A stretch of DNA of 60,221 bases from Flavobacteriales bacterium (GTDB lineage Bacteria > Bacteroidota > Bacteroidia > Flavobacteriales > Flavobacteriaceae). The position numbers were made by a program, and so were the translations under genes. Under the pieces are notes generated by a model. That model was not told the DNA's origin and made no database searches. It saw only the letters and a program-made list of their open reading frames with translations. The first letter of the stretch is position 1; each line of letters starts with the position of its first letter. This document shows positions 16,847 to 25,878 of the stretch, one piece after another. The stretch is taken from contig JAHEDS010000006.1 in NCBI GenBank assembly GCA_024641135.1, positions 3,901 through 64,121 of the forward strand, in the 5' to 3' direction.

Positions 16847-17992
16847 ATGAATTCACTCAGATTGATTTTTTCAAATGGGAGGTATTTTGCTCCAGCCTTA
16901 GTTTTTGCAACCATAAATGTTATTTATGGAACATGGGCTATTTATATTCCAAGGATTAAAACAAGTTTGGGTGTTGATGACGGACAATTGGGATGGGCAA
17001 TATTTTTTATGGCTTGTGGTACTTTGTCCATGATATTATTTGCGCCTAAAATAATTGGCCGTTTTGGGGTTGGTAAGACCACGGCTTATGGTGTTTTTTT
17101 GTTTCTATTTTCATTTTTAATTCCGTTTAGTGCATCAAGCTATTTTTGGTTATGTGTTGGGTTATATGTTGCCGGCGCTTTCTCAGGGTTAACAGATGTG
17201 GCAATGAATGCTTTAGTAAGTGAAATTGAGAAAAAGGATTCAGTTCATATTATGTCTGCCAATCACGGATTTTTTAGCATGGGCGGTGTTTTTGGTGCAG
17301 GGATAGGAGGGATGTTTTTGCCTTCAGAATTAGTGCCGATTCATCATTTAATGGTGGTTATATTAGTTCTTTTTATTTTGAATTTACTGTTTGTTAAAAA
17401 TTATCATCAAATTGTTTTTATTAAAGACAATAATATAGCTTTTAAATTAGAGAATTTTAAACCTTTATTATTACTAGCTATCATTGCATTTTTTATAATG
17501 GCAAGTGAAGGTGCTATTGTAGATTGGAGTGCCTTATATTTAAAAAATATTTCTGGAGCTAAGATTTCATGGATAGGGTTAGGATTTACAGTTTTTTCGG
17601 CAGCAATGGCTCTTGGAAGGTTTCTCGGCGATGGTATAAGTCATCGGTTTGGTTCAAAATTATTAATTTTAACTGGACTAACTTTATCTATAATCGGGTT
17701 TGTTTTTGTTTTATTAGTTCAGCCAATAATAGCTATAATTGGTTTTGGGTTGGTGGGCTTCGGGCTTTCAGTTATTATCCCAGAGCTTTTTAGATTAGGA
17801 AGTAAAACACTGCATATAGATTCATCTGTTAGTATTTCTTTTATTTCGGGTGTTGGATTTTTTGGTTTTTTGGTTGGCCCTGTTTTATTGGGTTTTATGG
17901 CTGAAGTATCCAGTTTAAAATTGAGTTTTTTTACATTATTATTGTTTGTGGTAATGTCATTTATTATGGGGCTAGGTTTAAAAAGAAAATAA
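16847..17992 (+). CDS. MFS transporter
   Basis: A 381-residue integral membrane protein with about 12 predicted helices and the short cytoplasmic loops of the major facilitator superfamily. It resembles the E. coli YbjJ group (WAIYIPRIKTSLGVDDGQLG at the N-terminus, MSANHGFFSMGGVFGAGIGG in the middle). The substrate is not predictable. It is divergent from the lipoprotein-kynurenine unit (89 bp between starts), so a link to kynurenine or aromatic uptake or efflux is conceivable but unsupported. A methyltransferase gene follows after 20 bp. Confidence 0.87.
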   Translation: MNSLRLIFSNGRYFAPALVFATINVIYGTWAIYIPRIKTSLGVDDGQLGWAIFFMACGTLSMILFAPKIIGRFGVGKTTAYGVFLFLFSFLIPFSASSYFWLCVGLYVAGAFSGLTDVAMNALVSEIEKKDSVHIMSANHGFFSMGGVFGAGIGGMFLPSELVPIHHLMVVILVLFILNLLFVKNYHQIVFIKDNNIAFKLENFKPLLLLAIIAFFIMASEGAIVDWSALYLKNISGAKISWIGLGFTVFSAAMALGRFLGDGISHRFGSKLLILTGLTLSIIGFVFVLLVQPIIAIIGFGLVGFGLSVIIPELFRLGSKTLHIDSSVSISFISGVGFFGFLVGPVLLGFMAEVSSLKLSFFTLLLFVVMSFIMGLGLKRK

Positions 17993-18012
17993 GTTAAATA
18001 AAATGTTGGATA

Positions 18013-18813
18013 ATGGAAAAATTAGATCATTATTTTGAAACCAATAAAAATACATGGAACCAAAAAGTAAAAGCGCATGCAAAAGGGGATATGTATAAAT
18101 TGGAAATATTTAAAGAGGGCCAATCGTCATTAATGAATTACGAAAGGAACGCGTTGGGGGATGTTAAAGGCAAATCTTTATTGCATTTGCAATGCCATTT
18201 TGGGCAAGATACTTTAAGCTGGAGTAGGTTGGGAGCAAAGTGTGTTGGGGTAGATTTAAGTGATGAAGGAATAAAATTGGCAAAGCAATTAAATAATGAA
18301 TTACATCTTAATGCCGATTTTATTTGCTGTAATGTTTTAGATACTTCTGTATATGTTAAAGATACATTTGATATTGTCTATACGAGCTATGGCGTAATAG
18401 GCTGGTTGCCAGATTTAAAACCATGGGGCAAAATGATATCTGAACGATTAAAGAAAGGCGGTGTTTTTTATATGGTCGAATTTCATCCTTTGGTTTGGAT
18501 GTTTGATTATCAAACTAAAACACCCTTAATGAAATATGGATATATGCAAAATGAGGTGATTTATGAAGAATATGTAGGGACTTATGCTAATTCAGAATCT
18601 AAAATGATAAGTAAAGAATATGGATGGAATCATGGTTTAAGCGAAGTTGTAAATGCCTTAATTGAAGCAGGTTTAACCATAGAATGTTTGAATGAATATG
18701 ATGAAAGTCCATATAATGTATTACCAGAGTTGGAGAAAACAGCATCTGGTAATTACGTTACCAAGCATAAATTATATCCTTTAATTTTTGAAATTAAAGC
18801 GACGAAGCTTTAG
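18013..18813 (+). CDS. Class I SAM-dependent methyltransferase
   Basis: A 266-residue Rossmann-type methyltransferase. The SAM-binding motif I is LLHLQCHFGQDTLSW (about 54-68), motif II acidic residue is in VGVDLSDEG, and motif IV is FDIVYTSYGVIGW. The middle of the protein (YMVEFHPLVWMFD) resembles small-molecule methyltransferases. The target is unknown. It is probably co-transcribed with the MFS gene 20 bp upstream. Its last four bases overlap the stop of convergent msrA. Confidence 0.85.
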   Translation: MEKLDHYFETNKNTWNQKVKAHAKGDMYKLEIFKEGQSSLMNYERNALGDVKGKSLLHLQCHFGQDTLSWSRLGAKCVGVDLSDEGIKLAKQLNNELHLNADFICCNVLDTSVYVKDTFDIVYTSYGVIGWLPDLKPWGKMISERLKKGGVFYMVEFHPLVWMFDYQTKTPLMKYGYMQNEVIYEEYVGTYANSESKMISKEYGWNHGLSEVVNALIEAGLTIECLNEYDESPYNVLPELEKTASGNYVTKHKLYPLIFEIKATKL

Positions 18814-19466
18814 TGATTTGCTTTTAAAACTTCAGGCATTTTTTCTTTAAAACGATTTAGTCTTGGTATTGATACACCTTGAACATATCTATTTTCTGGA
18901 TGTATTTTCTCGTAATTTTGATGATAATCTTCTGCTTTCCAGAATTTTTGAAAAGGATAAACTTCTGCTGCCACGTCTTTGTTTAAAATTTTTGCTAAAG
19001 CTGCTTTTTTATTTATTATGATTTGTTTTTGTTCATCATTTTGGTAAAAAATAATAGAACGGTATTGTGAACCATTATCAGGACCTTGGCCATTTATTTG
19101 AATTGGATTTTGGGATGCAAAATAAACATCAACTAAGGTTGAAAAGCTAATAATTTTAGGGTCGTAAATAACTTCAACCGATTCAGCATGCCCAGTTCGT
19201 CCAGTATTACTTGCTTCATAAGTTGGGTTACTGGTATGACCACCAGAATATCCGTTGATTACTTCGTCTACACCTTTTACACTCTCATAAATAGCTTCAA
19301 CACACCAAAAACATCCGCTGGCAAAATAAGCTTTTGCTTTACCATTAATTATAGGTACTTCAATAGGTTTTGCATTAATAACGGCATTTTGTTCTTTACT
19401 TACCTGGGCTGAATTTTGACAGCTAAAAAATAATGTTGTAATAAAAAAAGGTATTAATTTTTTCAT
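18810..19466 (-). CDS. msrA: Peptide-methionine (S)-S-oxide reductase, lipoprotein form
   Basis: A 218-residue MsrA that reduces methionine (S)-sulfoxide in oxidised proteins (EC 1.8.4.11). The active-site motif GCFWC has its catalytic Cys at residue 52; the conserved EVINGYSGG, GHAESVEV and EDYHQNY segments follow. An N-terminal lipobox (LFFSC, Cys16) predicts a lipid-anchored periplasmic enzyme rather than the cytosolic form. No MsrB domain is fused. It is monocistronic and separated from the upstream DUF164 gene by a terminator hairpin. Confidence 0.93.
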   Translation of the reverse strand: MKKLIPFFITTLFFSCQNSAQVSKEQNAVINAKPIEVPIINGKAKAYFASGCFWCVEAIYESVKGVDEVINGYSGGHTSNPTYEASNTGRTGHAESVEVIYDPKIISFSTLVDVYFASQNPIQINGQGPDNGSQYRSIIFYQNDEQKQIIINKKAALAKILNKDVAAEVYPFQKFWKAEDYHQNYEKIHPENRYVQGVSIPRLNRFKEKMPEVLKANH

Positions 19467-19539
19467 AGTTTCTTTTTTTTAAAGATCTATAAAATTATAA
19501 AACCTAAAATTATTAGTTGTAAAAGTTTTATTAAATAAA

Positions 19540-19565
19540 AAAAGCCTTCAATTTTGAAGGCTTTT
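19540..19565 (-). terminator. Terminator of the nif3-DUF164 unit
   Basis: AAAAGCCTTCAA (19540-19551) pairs with TTGAAGGCTTTT (19554-19565). Read on the minus strand, the hairpin ends in a long T-run. It lies between the DUF164 stop and the msrA start. Confidence 0.8.
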
Positions 19566-19585
19566 TAATTATACGTTTTAATGAA

Positions 19586-20365
19586 TTAAAGCTTTGAAAA
19601 AAACTTTTCCATTTTTTCTTTTTGTTCCGTAGCAAGTAATTCATCTACTAAGATTCTACCACTATGCTCATCTGTAATTATTTTTTTTCTTGAAGCAATT
19701 TCTACTTGAACCTGAGGTGGTATCGTGAAGAAAGATCCTCCAGATGCTCCTCTTTCAATAGCTACTACAGCTAATCCGTTTTTAACGTTTTGACGAATTC
19801 TAGTATATGCAGACACCAAACGGTCTTCAATTTGTACTTTATAATCTTCAGATTTGGCAATTAAAGCTTCTTCTTCTTTTGCTGTTTCCGCTAAAATAGC
19901 ATCAAGCTCACCTTTTTTATGTTTTAAGTGAGTTTCACGAGCTTTTAAACGCTCTTTTGTTTCAGCAATGATTTCTTTCTTTTGCTCAATTTGAACTTTG
20001 AATTCTTTAATATGTTTTTCAGCTAATTCAATTTCTAATTCTTGAAACTCAACTTCTTTAGTTAAGGAATTAAATTCTCTGTTGTTTCTAACATTTTTTT
20101 GTTGCTCGCTATACTTTTTAATCAAAGATTTCGCTTCTTCCATTAAATTTTTCTTAGCAACAATTTCGTTGTCAATTACGTCTAAACTAGATTCTAGTTT
20201 TTCTAATCTAGTGTTTAGTCCAGCAACTTCATCTTCCAAATCACGAACTTCTAATGGAAGTTCTCCTCGTACATTTCTTATTTCATCTATTCTAGAATCT
20301 ATAAGTTGTAAATCATATAAAGCTCTTAAACGCTCTTCAACAGTTACTTCTTTCTTTTTTGTCAT
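19586..20365 (-). CDS. DUF164/zf-RING_7-type coiled-coil protein without zinc ligands
   Basis: A 259-residue protein of the CT398-like family. Residues about 10-190 form a long antiparallel coiled coil full of Lys, Glu and Leu heptads. Family members normally end in a C4 zinc ribbon. Here the equivalent region (about 200-245) reads GASGGSFFTIPPQ and later DEHSGRILVD, so the cysteine knuckles are replaced by Ser and Gly and no metal site is possible. It sits 3 bp after the nif3 gene, an arrangement common across many bacteria. The family is linked to nucleic acid or protein-export partners in other species; the role here is unknown. Confidence 0.87.
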   Translation of the reverse strand: MTKKKEVTVEERLRALYDLQLIDSRIDEIRNVRGELPLEVRDLEDEVAGLNTRLEKLESSLDVIDNEIVAKKNLMEEAKSLIKKYSEQQKNVRNNREFNSLTKEVEFQELEIELAEKHIKEFKVQIEQKKEIIAETKERLKARETHLKHKKGELDAILAETAKEEEALIAKSEDYKVQIEDRLVSAYTRIRQNVKNGLAVVAIERGASGGSFFTIPPQVQVEIASRKKIITDEHSGRILVDELLATEQKEKMEKFFSKL

Positions 20366-20368
20366 ACT

Positions 20369-21463
20369 TTAAAAATACTTAACAGGATTTGTCTGTGTCT
20401 TTGATAAAACGACTGCAAAATTAGTGATTTTTTTTATAAGAAATGCTACTAAAATATTTTTTGTGAATTGTTCGCTTTCAAAATGCCCAATATCAGCTAA
20501 AATGATATTGTTTTCAGCAGTAAAAAAGTCGTGATACTTTAAGTCTGCAGTTATAAATATTTGAGCATCAGACGCCTTTGCCGCTTCTATAGCAAAACTA
20601 CCAGAGCCACCTAATACGGCAATTTTTTTAATTGGTTTTCCTAATAAGGTCGTATGTCGGATATGGGTAACATTCATTTTTGTTTTTAAATAATTCAAAA
20701 ATTCATATTCTTCCATTGGCTCTTTTAGTTCACCAACCATTCCTATTCCAATATGTTGGTTTCTATTTTCTAAGGTGGTTATTTCAAATGCTACTTCTTC
20801 GTAAGAATGTGTTTTAAATAGAGTCTTTAAAATGGATTGTTCCAAATGCTTAGGATATGTAACACCTATTTGTGTTTCCTCTTCTCGATGTGTTTTTCCT
20901 TTTATGCCTTTTGTTGGCGAAGACAATTCATTACCCATATAAGTGCCTACGCCCTCGGTGTTAAAACTACAGTTTGAATAATTCCCAATAGTTCCGGCCC
21001 CTGCTTTAAAAAGGGCCGTTCTCAATATTTCTGCTTCCTCTTTTGGAACAAAAGTGACTAATTTTTTAATAGTCTGTGCTTGGGGAATTAGGATTTCCTT
21101 GTTGATTAATCCTAGTTTATTGCAAATGGCGTCGTTAACCCCTTGAACGGCATTATCTAAAGCAGTATGAATTGCATATATTGCGATGTCATGTTTTATA
21201 GCTTTTAAAACAACACGCTCAACATAGGTCTTGCCGGTTATTTTTTTTAATCCTTTAAAAATAATAGGATGAAAACTTACAATAAGGTTGCAGTTGTTTT
21301 CTATAGCTTCATCAACTACACTTTCAAGGGTATCTAAAGTGACTAGTACTCCTGTTAATTGTGTTTTTTTGTTTCCAACTAATAATCCTACGTTGTCAAA
21401 ATCTTCAGCATAAGCCAATGGTGCAAACTCTTCTAAAAGATTAATAACGTCTTCAATAATCAT
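20369..21463 (-). CDS. NIF3-family dinuclear metal-centre protein
   Basis: A 364-residue protein of the Nif3/YbgI/YqfO (GTP cyclohydrolase I type 2 homologue) family, which forms hexameric rings with a two-metal site. Metal ligands are recognisable: His65 in SFHPIIF, His99 and Asp103 in IHTALDN, and His327 and Glu331 in ADIGHFESEQF. The insert between them, about residues 130-250, matches the PII-like domain of the long (YqfO-type) form. Biochemical function remains uncertain in the family. It heads an operon with the DUF164 gene. Confidence 0.9.
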   Translation of the reverse strand: MIIEDVINLLEEFAPLAYAEDFDNVGLLVGNKKTQLTGVLVTLDTLESVVDEAIENNCNLIVSFHPIIFKGLKKITGKTYVERVVLKAIKHDIAIYAIHTALDNAVQGVNDAICNKLGLINKEILIPQAQTIKKLVTFVPKEEAEILRTALFKAGAGTIGNYSNCSFNTEGVGTYMGNELSSPTKGIKGKTHREEETQIGVTYPKHLEQSILKTLFKTHSYEEVAFEITTLENRNQHIGIGMVGELKEPMEEYEFLNYLKTKMNVTHIRHTTLLGKPIKKIAVLGGSGSFAIEAAKASDAQIFITADLKYHDFFTAENNIILADIGHFESEQFTKNILVAFLIKKITNFAVVLSKTQTNPVKYF

Positions 21464-21481
21464 GATAATGGTGTTTTATAC

Positions 21482-21489
21482 CAAAGATA
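21482..21489 (-). promoter_or_regulatory. -7 promoter box of nif3 operon (TATCTTTG)
   Basis: The minus-strand TATCTTTG lies 19 bp upstream of the nif3 ATG. I see no good TTG at -33, so the call rests on the -7 box and its position. Confidence 0.5.
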
Positions 21490-21602
21490 AAATAATTAGC
21501 TTATACCTAATTTATAATTTTTCATTTAGTCTCATGAAATGGTTTGAAAAAATAATCTTTACTTTGTTATAGTGATGTTGAATTAAAACCCATTTAATTT
21601 CT

Positions 21603-22613
21603 GTGAAATTTTTTAGAAAGATGCTTTTTCCTTTTGTACCTGTATATTATGCTGTCACGTGGGTGCGAAATAAATGCTATGATTTAGGAATTAAGAAATC
21701 TGTATCTTATAATTTTCCTGTAATCTGTGTTGGTAATTTAAGTGTTGGAGGAACGGGAAAGACTCCTATGATTGAATATTTGATTGAATTACTTAAAAAG
21801 GATTATAAAATAGCAACTTTAAGTAGGGGATATAAGCGTAAAACAAAAGGGTTTCAATTAGCAAACCTTGATGCTTCTGCTGAAACAATAGGCGATGAGC
21901 CCTATCAGTTTTATTCAAAATATAATAATGAGATTCAAGTTGCGGTAGATACAGACAGAGTTCATGGTATTAATACACTAATTTCAAATAAAAATGCACC
22001 TCAAGTTATTTTACTCGATGATGCTTTTCAGCATAGAAAAGTAACTGCAGGGTTAAATATTTTGCTTACAACATTTGATAATATATATTTTAACGACCTA
22101 TTATTGCCAGCAGGAAATTTAAGAGAATCGAAAAATGGAGCTAAACGTGCAGATATTATAATTGTTACAAAGTGTTCAGACTCTTTAACTGATATCGAAC
22201 GAAATACTATTAGAAATAAAATTAATCCTCTTGAGCATCAACACGTGTTTTTTAGCAGCATCCATTATAACGATTTTATAAAGTCGGCCACAGATACAAG
22301 AAAATTAGAGGATTTTAGGGAGTTTGCATTAGTTACAGGTATAGCAAATGCTCATAATTTGGTCGATTATTTACAAAACAAGGGATTAACGTTTGAACAT
22401 ATAAATTATCAGGATCATTATAATTTCACTCAGAAAGACGTTGATGAATTAAGTAAAAAACAGGTTATTATAACTACTGAAAAAGACTTTATGAGGTTGC
22501 AAAAGTTTGATTCTTTAAAAGAAAAACTTTACTATTTACCAATTCAAGTAAATATTAACAATGCTAATGCATTTAATTTTTTAATAAATGATTTTGTTTC
22601 GTCTAAGTTGTAG
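21603..22613 (+). CDS. lpxK: Tetraacyldisaccharide 4'-kinase
   Basis: A 336-residue enzyme that phosphorylates the 4' position of the lipid A disaccharide precursor at the inner membrane (EC 2.7.1.130). The P-loop lies in NLSVGGTGKTP (residues about 45-55), preceded by the family motif FPVICVGN. The DD of ILLDDAFQHRKV and the RAD motif (GAKRADIIIVTKC) are as expected. The start is GTG at 21603, supported by the hydrophobic N-terminal membrane segment MLFPFVPVYYAVTWV. It converges on the hybrid kinase gene with an 11-bp overlap of the coding ends. Confidence 0.94.
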   Translation: MKFFRKMLFPFVPVYYAVTWVRNKCYDLGIKKSVSYNFPVICVGNLSVGGTGKTPMIEYLIELLKKDYKIATLSRGYKRKTKGFQLANLDASAETIGDEPYQFYSKYNNEIQVAVDTDRVHGINTLISNKNAPQVILLDDAFQHRKVTAGLNILLTTFDNIYFNDLLLPAGNLRESKNGAKRADIIIVTKCSDSLTDIERNTIRNKINPLEHQHVFFSSIHYNDFIKSATDTRKLEDFREFALVTGIANAHNLVDYLQNKGLTFEHINYQDHYNFTQKDVDELSKKQVIITTEKDFMRLQKFDSLKEKLYYLPIQVNINNANAFNFLINDFVSSKL

Positions 22614-24831
22614 CTGATTTAGGAGAACCTGTAAGTGCGTTAAAAAGTTTTTTCTCAAACTCTTCCTGTTTAAATGGTTTTGGGATGATGTCTGTAAATC
22701 CAGCTTCATCAAACTCGTGCATTTTGTCTTCAATTGTAACAGCTGTTAATGCAAAAATGGTGAGTTCCTTATCGAAAGTTCTTATTATTTTAGTAGCTTC
22801 TATACCACTAATTCCAGGCATATGAATATCCATTAAAACAAGGTCGTAATTATTTGTTTTAACCATATCTACTGCCGATTCACCATTATCAACAACATCG
22901 CAACTAAGTTGCATTTTTGTTAATATTTTCTTGGTGATCATTTGGTTAATTTTATTGTCTTCAACCACAAGAACCTTAACTTTTGTTAAATCTATTTCCT
23001 TACTTTGGTTGAACTTAGTGGTTTTAGTTTCTTGGGCTTCCTTTTCAGAATATTTTAAAGGAATTTCAAAATAGAAGGTTGTTCCTTTATCTAATTCACT
23101 TTTTAAATAAATTTTACCCTTTAAAATTTCAATTAAACCTTTAACAATTGAAAGACCTAACCCAGTACCACCATATTTACGGTTAATTTGTATAGAACCT
23201 TGAGAGAAACTCTCAAACATATTATCCTGTTTTTCTTGGCTTATTCCAATACCATTATCTTCAACTTCAAAGCGCAGATTGAAAATGTCATTTTCTTGGC
23301 TTATTTGACTTACTCTTATCCAAATATCACCATCCTTTGTAAACTTGATGGAGTTACCAATAAGATTAATTAAGATTTGTGAAATTTTTAATTGATCTGC
23401 AAAAAAGTTCTCTGGTAACGATTTTTCATACTCTAAATGTAGTTTGGTATTGTTATCTGTTGCTGAGTTATTTAATGCAAGAATGATATTATTAATTTTC
23501 TTTTTTAAATTAAAAGCTTCAGGATCGATTTCAACTTTATTGGCTTCGATTTTATTTATTTGTAGGATATCGTTAATAAATGTTAGAAGATAATCGCCAG
23601 AAAACTTAAGAGATTTTAAGTGCTGAATTTGTTCAGGTTTTGGATTTTCTTCCAAAAGCATATTACTTAATCCTGTCACGGCATAAAGGGGTGTGCGTAA
23701 TTCATGAGTAACAGTCGACAGGAAATTAGCTTTTGTTTTTGAAGCTAATTCTGCTTTCTCTTTAGCAATAATAAGCTCTCCATTCTTTTTATGGAGCATA
23801 TTATTTGTTTTTAATCTAATATTATTGTTTTTATAAAGAGATAATGTAAGTAAAGATAAAATAGTAATTAAAGCAACACTTAAAATAGAGATTAAAGTGC
23901 TTAAATCGTTTTTACTATTTGCTTCTTTTAATTGTTGCTCCTGTTTTTTATTTCGTTCAGTTGTTTCATTAATTAAAAACTGAATTTTCTTTTCAGGCGA
24001 TAAATTTTCTCGCTTTTTTAATCTTAATGATTCTGATAGGTTTAAATAATCTTTTAAATATTCATTTGAAAGCTTATAATCTCCTTTGCTTTGATAAATA
24101 TCGCTTAAAACTAAGTAACCTTTATTTATGATCTCTTCATAATTGTTCTTCTTGGCAATTGAAACACCTTCTGAAGCATAAACAATTGCTTTCTCATTAT
24201 CACCCAAAATATTATAAACTTTTCCATGGTTTATTAGGGAGTTGCTCTCAATTCGGGGCAATTCTAAGCGTTTTGCTAAAGCCATTGTTTGTTCAATAGT
24301 TGTTCTGGCCTTATTGTAATTTTTTAATTCAATATAGGTTTCGGCTTCGCTTGATAAGACATCAGCTAAATTATTGTTTAGTCCTTCCTGTTCAAAAAGA
24401 GATTGAGCTGAAATGTAATAATCTAAAGCTTGTTTATAATTTTTTTTGCTTTTATAAATATCTCCGAAGGTTTTATATGAATTTGCAAGATTTACATTGT
24501 CTTTCGTAAAACGCTGAACCTCTATAGCTTTATTAATTGAAACAATGGCTTCATTTGACTCTTCAATAATAAGTTGTAATCGAGCTTTATTTGAATAAAT
24601 GATACCAATATTTTTTTTATCGTCAATACTTTTAGCCGATTCTAAAGCATCATCCAATTTTTTTTGTGCTTCATAATAATTGAAGCGATCAATTTCGTTA
24701 TTAGCTTGATTTACAAGGTAATTTATGTTGTTTTGAATAAGTTCAGGATCTTTATCAATGGGATTTTGAGATGACACACTGAGGGTCAACAACATAAGTA
24801 TGGCTAAAAAATATTTATAGATTGGGGTCAT
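22603..24831 (-). CDS. TPR-containing hybrid sensor histidine kinase
   Basis: A 742-residue protein with a signal peptide (about 1-21), a periplasmic region of TPR repeats (about 30-270), one membrane helix (about 312-333), a coiled-coil linker, then HisKA with phospho-His376 (THELRTP), a HATPase with Asn493 (N box), DNGIGIS (G1) and GGTGLGLSI (G2), and a C-terminal receiver domain with Asp668 (LMDIHMPG). The layout is typical of Bacteroidota kinases that pass phosphate within one polypeptide. No response regulator with a DNA-binding domain lies next to it, so the target is unknown. Confidence 0.93.
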   Translation of the reverse strand: MTPIYKYFLAILMLLTLSVSSQNPIDKDPELIQNNINYLVNQANNEIDRFNYYEAQKKLDDALESAKSIDDKKNIGIIYSNKARLQLIIEESNEAIVSINKAIEVQRFTKDNVNLANSYKTFGDIYKSKKNYKQALDYYISAQSLFEQEGLNNNLADVLSSEAETYIELKNYNKARTTIEQTMALAKRLELPRIESNSLINHGKVYNILGDNEKAIVYASEGVSIAKKNNYEEIINKGYLVLSDIYQSKGDYKLSNEYLKDYLNLSESLRLKKRENLSPEKKIQFLINETTERNKKQEQQLKEANSKNDLSTLISILSVALITILSLLTLSLYKNNNIRLKTNNMLHKKNGELIIAKEKAELASKTKANFLSTVTHELRTPLYAVTGLSNMLLEENPKPEQIQHLKSLKFSGDYLLTFINDILQINKIEANKVEIDPEAFNLKKKINNIILALNNSATDNNTKLHLEYEKSLPENFFADQLKISQILINLIGNSIKFTKDGDIWIRVSQISQENDIFNLRFEVEDNGIGISQEKQDNMFESFSQGSIQINRKYGGTGLGLSIVKGLIEILKGKIYLKSELDKGTTFYFEIPLKYSEKEAQETKTTKFNQSKEIDLTKVKVLVVEDNKINQMITKKILTKMQLSCDVVDNGESAVDMVKTNNYDLVLMDIHMPGISGIEATKIIRTFDKELTIFALTAVTIEDKMHEFDEAGFTDIIPKPFKQEEFEKKLFNALTGSPKSATT

Positions 24832-24850
24832 TTTTCTTAACTATTATCGA

Positions 24851-24858
24851 CAAATATA
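24851..24858 (-). promoter_or_regulatory. -7 box of the hybrid kinase gene (TATATTTG)
   Basis: The minus-strand TATATTTG is centred 24 bp upstream of the kinase ATG and lies directly after the gapA stop codon, separating the kinase from the lipA-gapA unit. No matching TTG box is evident. Confidence 0.45.
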
Positions 24859-24859
24859 A

Positions 24860-25876
24860 TTATTTTTCCGATAAAAAGCGCTTTTTTTCCGATAAATTAC
24901 ACATTAAATCAATAATTCTTTTAGAATATCCAGTTTCATTATCGTACCAGCCTATAATTTTTATCATATTTCCAATCACTGAAGTCATTTGAGAGTCGAA
25001 TACGCAGGAATGAGAATTTCCAATAATGTCTATAGAAACAATAGGGTCTTCAGTATATTCTAAAATACCTTTTAACTCATTTTTAGAGGCATTTTTAAAA
25101 GCAGCGTTAATTTGATTGATGCTAACTGTTTGTTTTACATTAAACGTGATATCTGTAAGCGATCCGTTTGCTACAGGAACTCTTATGCCACAACCTCCTA
25201 TAACATTAGACAAGTTAGGGAAAATTTTAGTTAATGCTTTAGCCGCTCCAGTTGTTGTTGGAACAATGGATTGTCCGGCTGCTCTTGCCCTACGTAAATC
25301 TTGATGTGGCTGGTCATGAAGACTTTGATCTGTGGTATAGGAATGAATAGTTGTTATATATGCTTGATTAATACCACAAAGTTTATTGATTATGTTAATC
25401 ATTGGTGCCGCATTATTAGTAGTACATGAAGCATTTGATACAATTTCTTCTGAACCGTCCAAAGAGTAATCATTAACACCGCATACTATAGTTTTAATGT
25501 TGTCGTCCTGTGGAGGGACGCTTAATATAACTTTTGCTGCACCATTTTGAAGGTGGTATTTTAAATCAGAATATGTTTTAAATTTTCCAGAAGATTCTAT
25601 AACAAAGTCTATGTTATAAGGTGCCCAGTTTATCTCTTTAGGATGTCTTTTGTTTAATAATGGTATTGATTGATTATTAACTATTATATTGTTTTCATCA
25701 GAAGTTACCGTGCCTTGAAAAACACCATGAATACTGTCGTATTTAAGAAGATGACCTAATGTTTTTGCGTCCGCTAAATCGTTAATGGCTACCACTTTAA
25801 AATTTTCACAATCTTGAAGTAACCTAAAAACACGTCTGCCTATTCTACCAAATCCATTGATAGCTACTTTAATCAT
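24860..25876 (-). CDS. gap: Type I glyceraldehyde-3-phosphate dehydrogenase
   Basis: A 338-residue enzyme of glycolysis or gluconeogenesis (EC 1.2.1.12). The NAD-binding motif INGFGRIGRRVFR is at 6-18. The catalytic Cys151 in SNASCTTN and His178 in TIHSYT form the active pair, and Asp33 of INDLAD suggests NAD rather than NADP. The residue normally Cys two turns on (CTTNC) is Asn here (CTTNN), a tolerated variation. The gene lies 2 bp after lipA, an unusual-looking but tight pairing that implies co-transcription. A second paralogue elsewhere in the genome cannot be excluded. Confidence 0.93.
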   Translation of the reverse strand: MIKVAINGFGRIGRRVFRLLQDCENFKVVAINDLADAKTLGHLLKYDSIHGVFQGTVTSDENNIIVNNQSIPLLNKRHPKEINWAPYNIDFVIESSGKFKTYSDLKYHLQNGAAKVILSVPPQDDNIKTIVCGVNDYSLDGSEEIVSNASCTTNNAAPMINIINKLCGINQAYITTIHSYTTDQSLHDQPHQDLRRARAAGQSIVPTTTGAAKALTKIFPNLSNVIGGCGIRVPVANGSLTDITFNVKQTVSINQINAAFKNASKNELKGILEYTEDPIVSIDIIGNSHSCVFDSQMTSVIGNMIKIIGWYDNETGYSKRIIDLMCNLSEKKRFLSEK

Positions 25877-25878
25877 AA

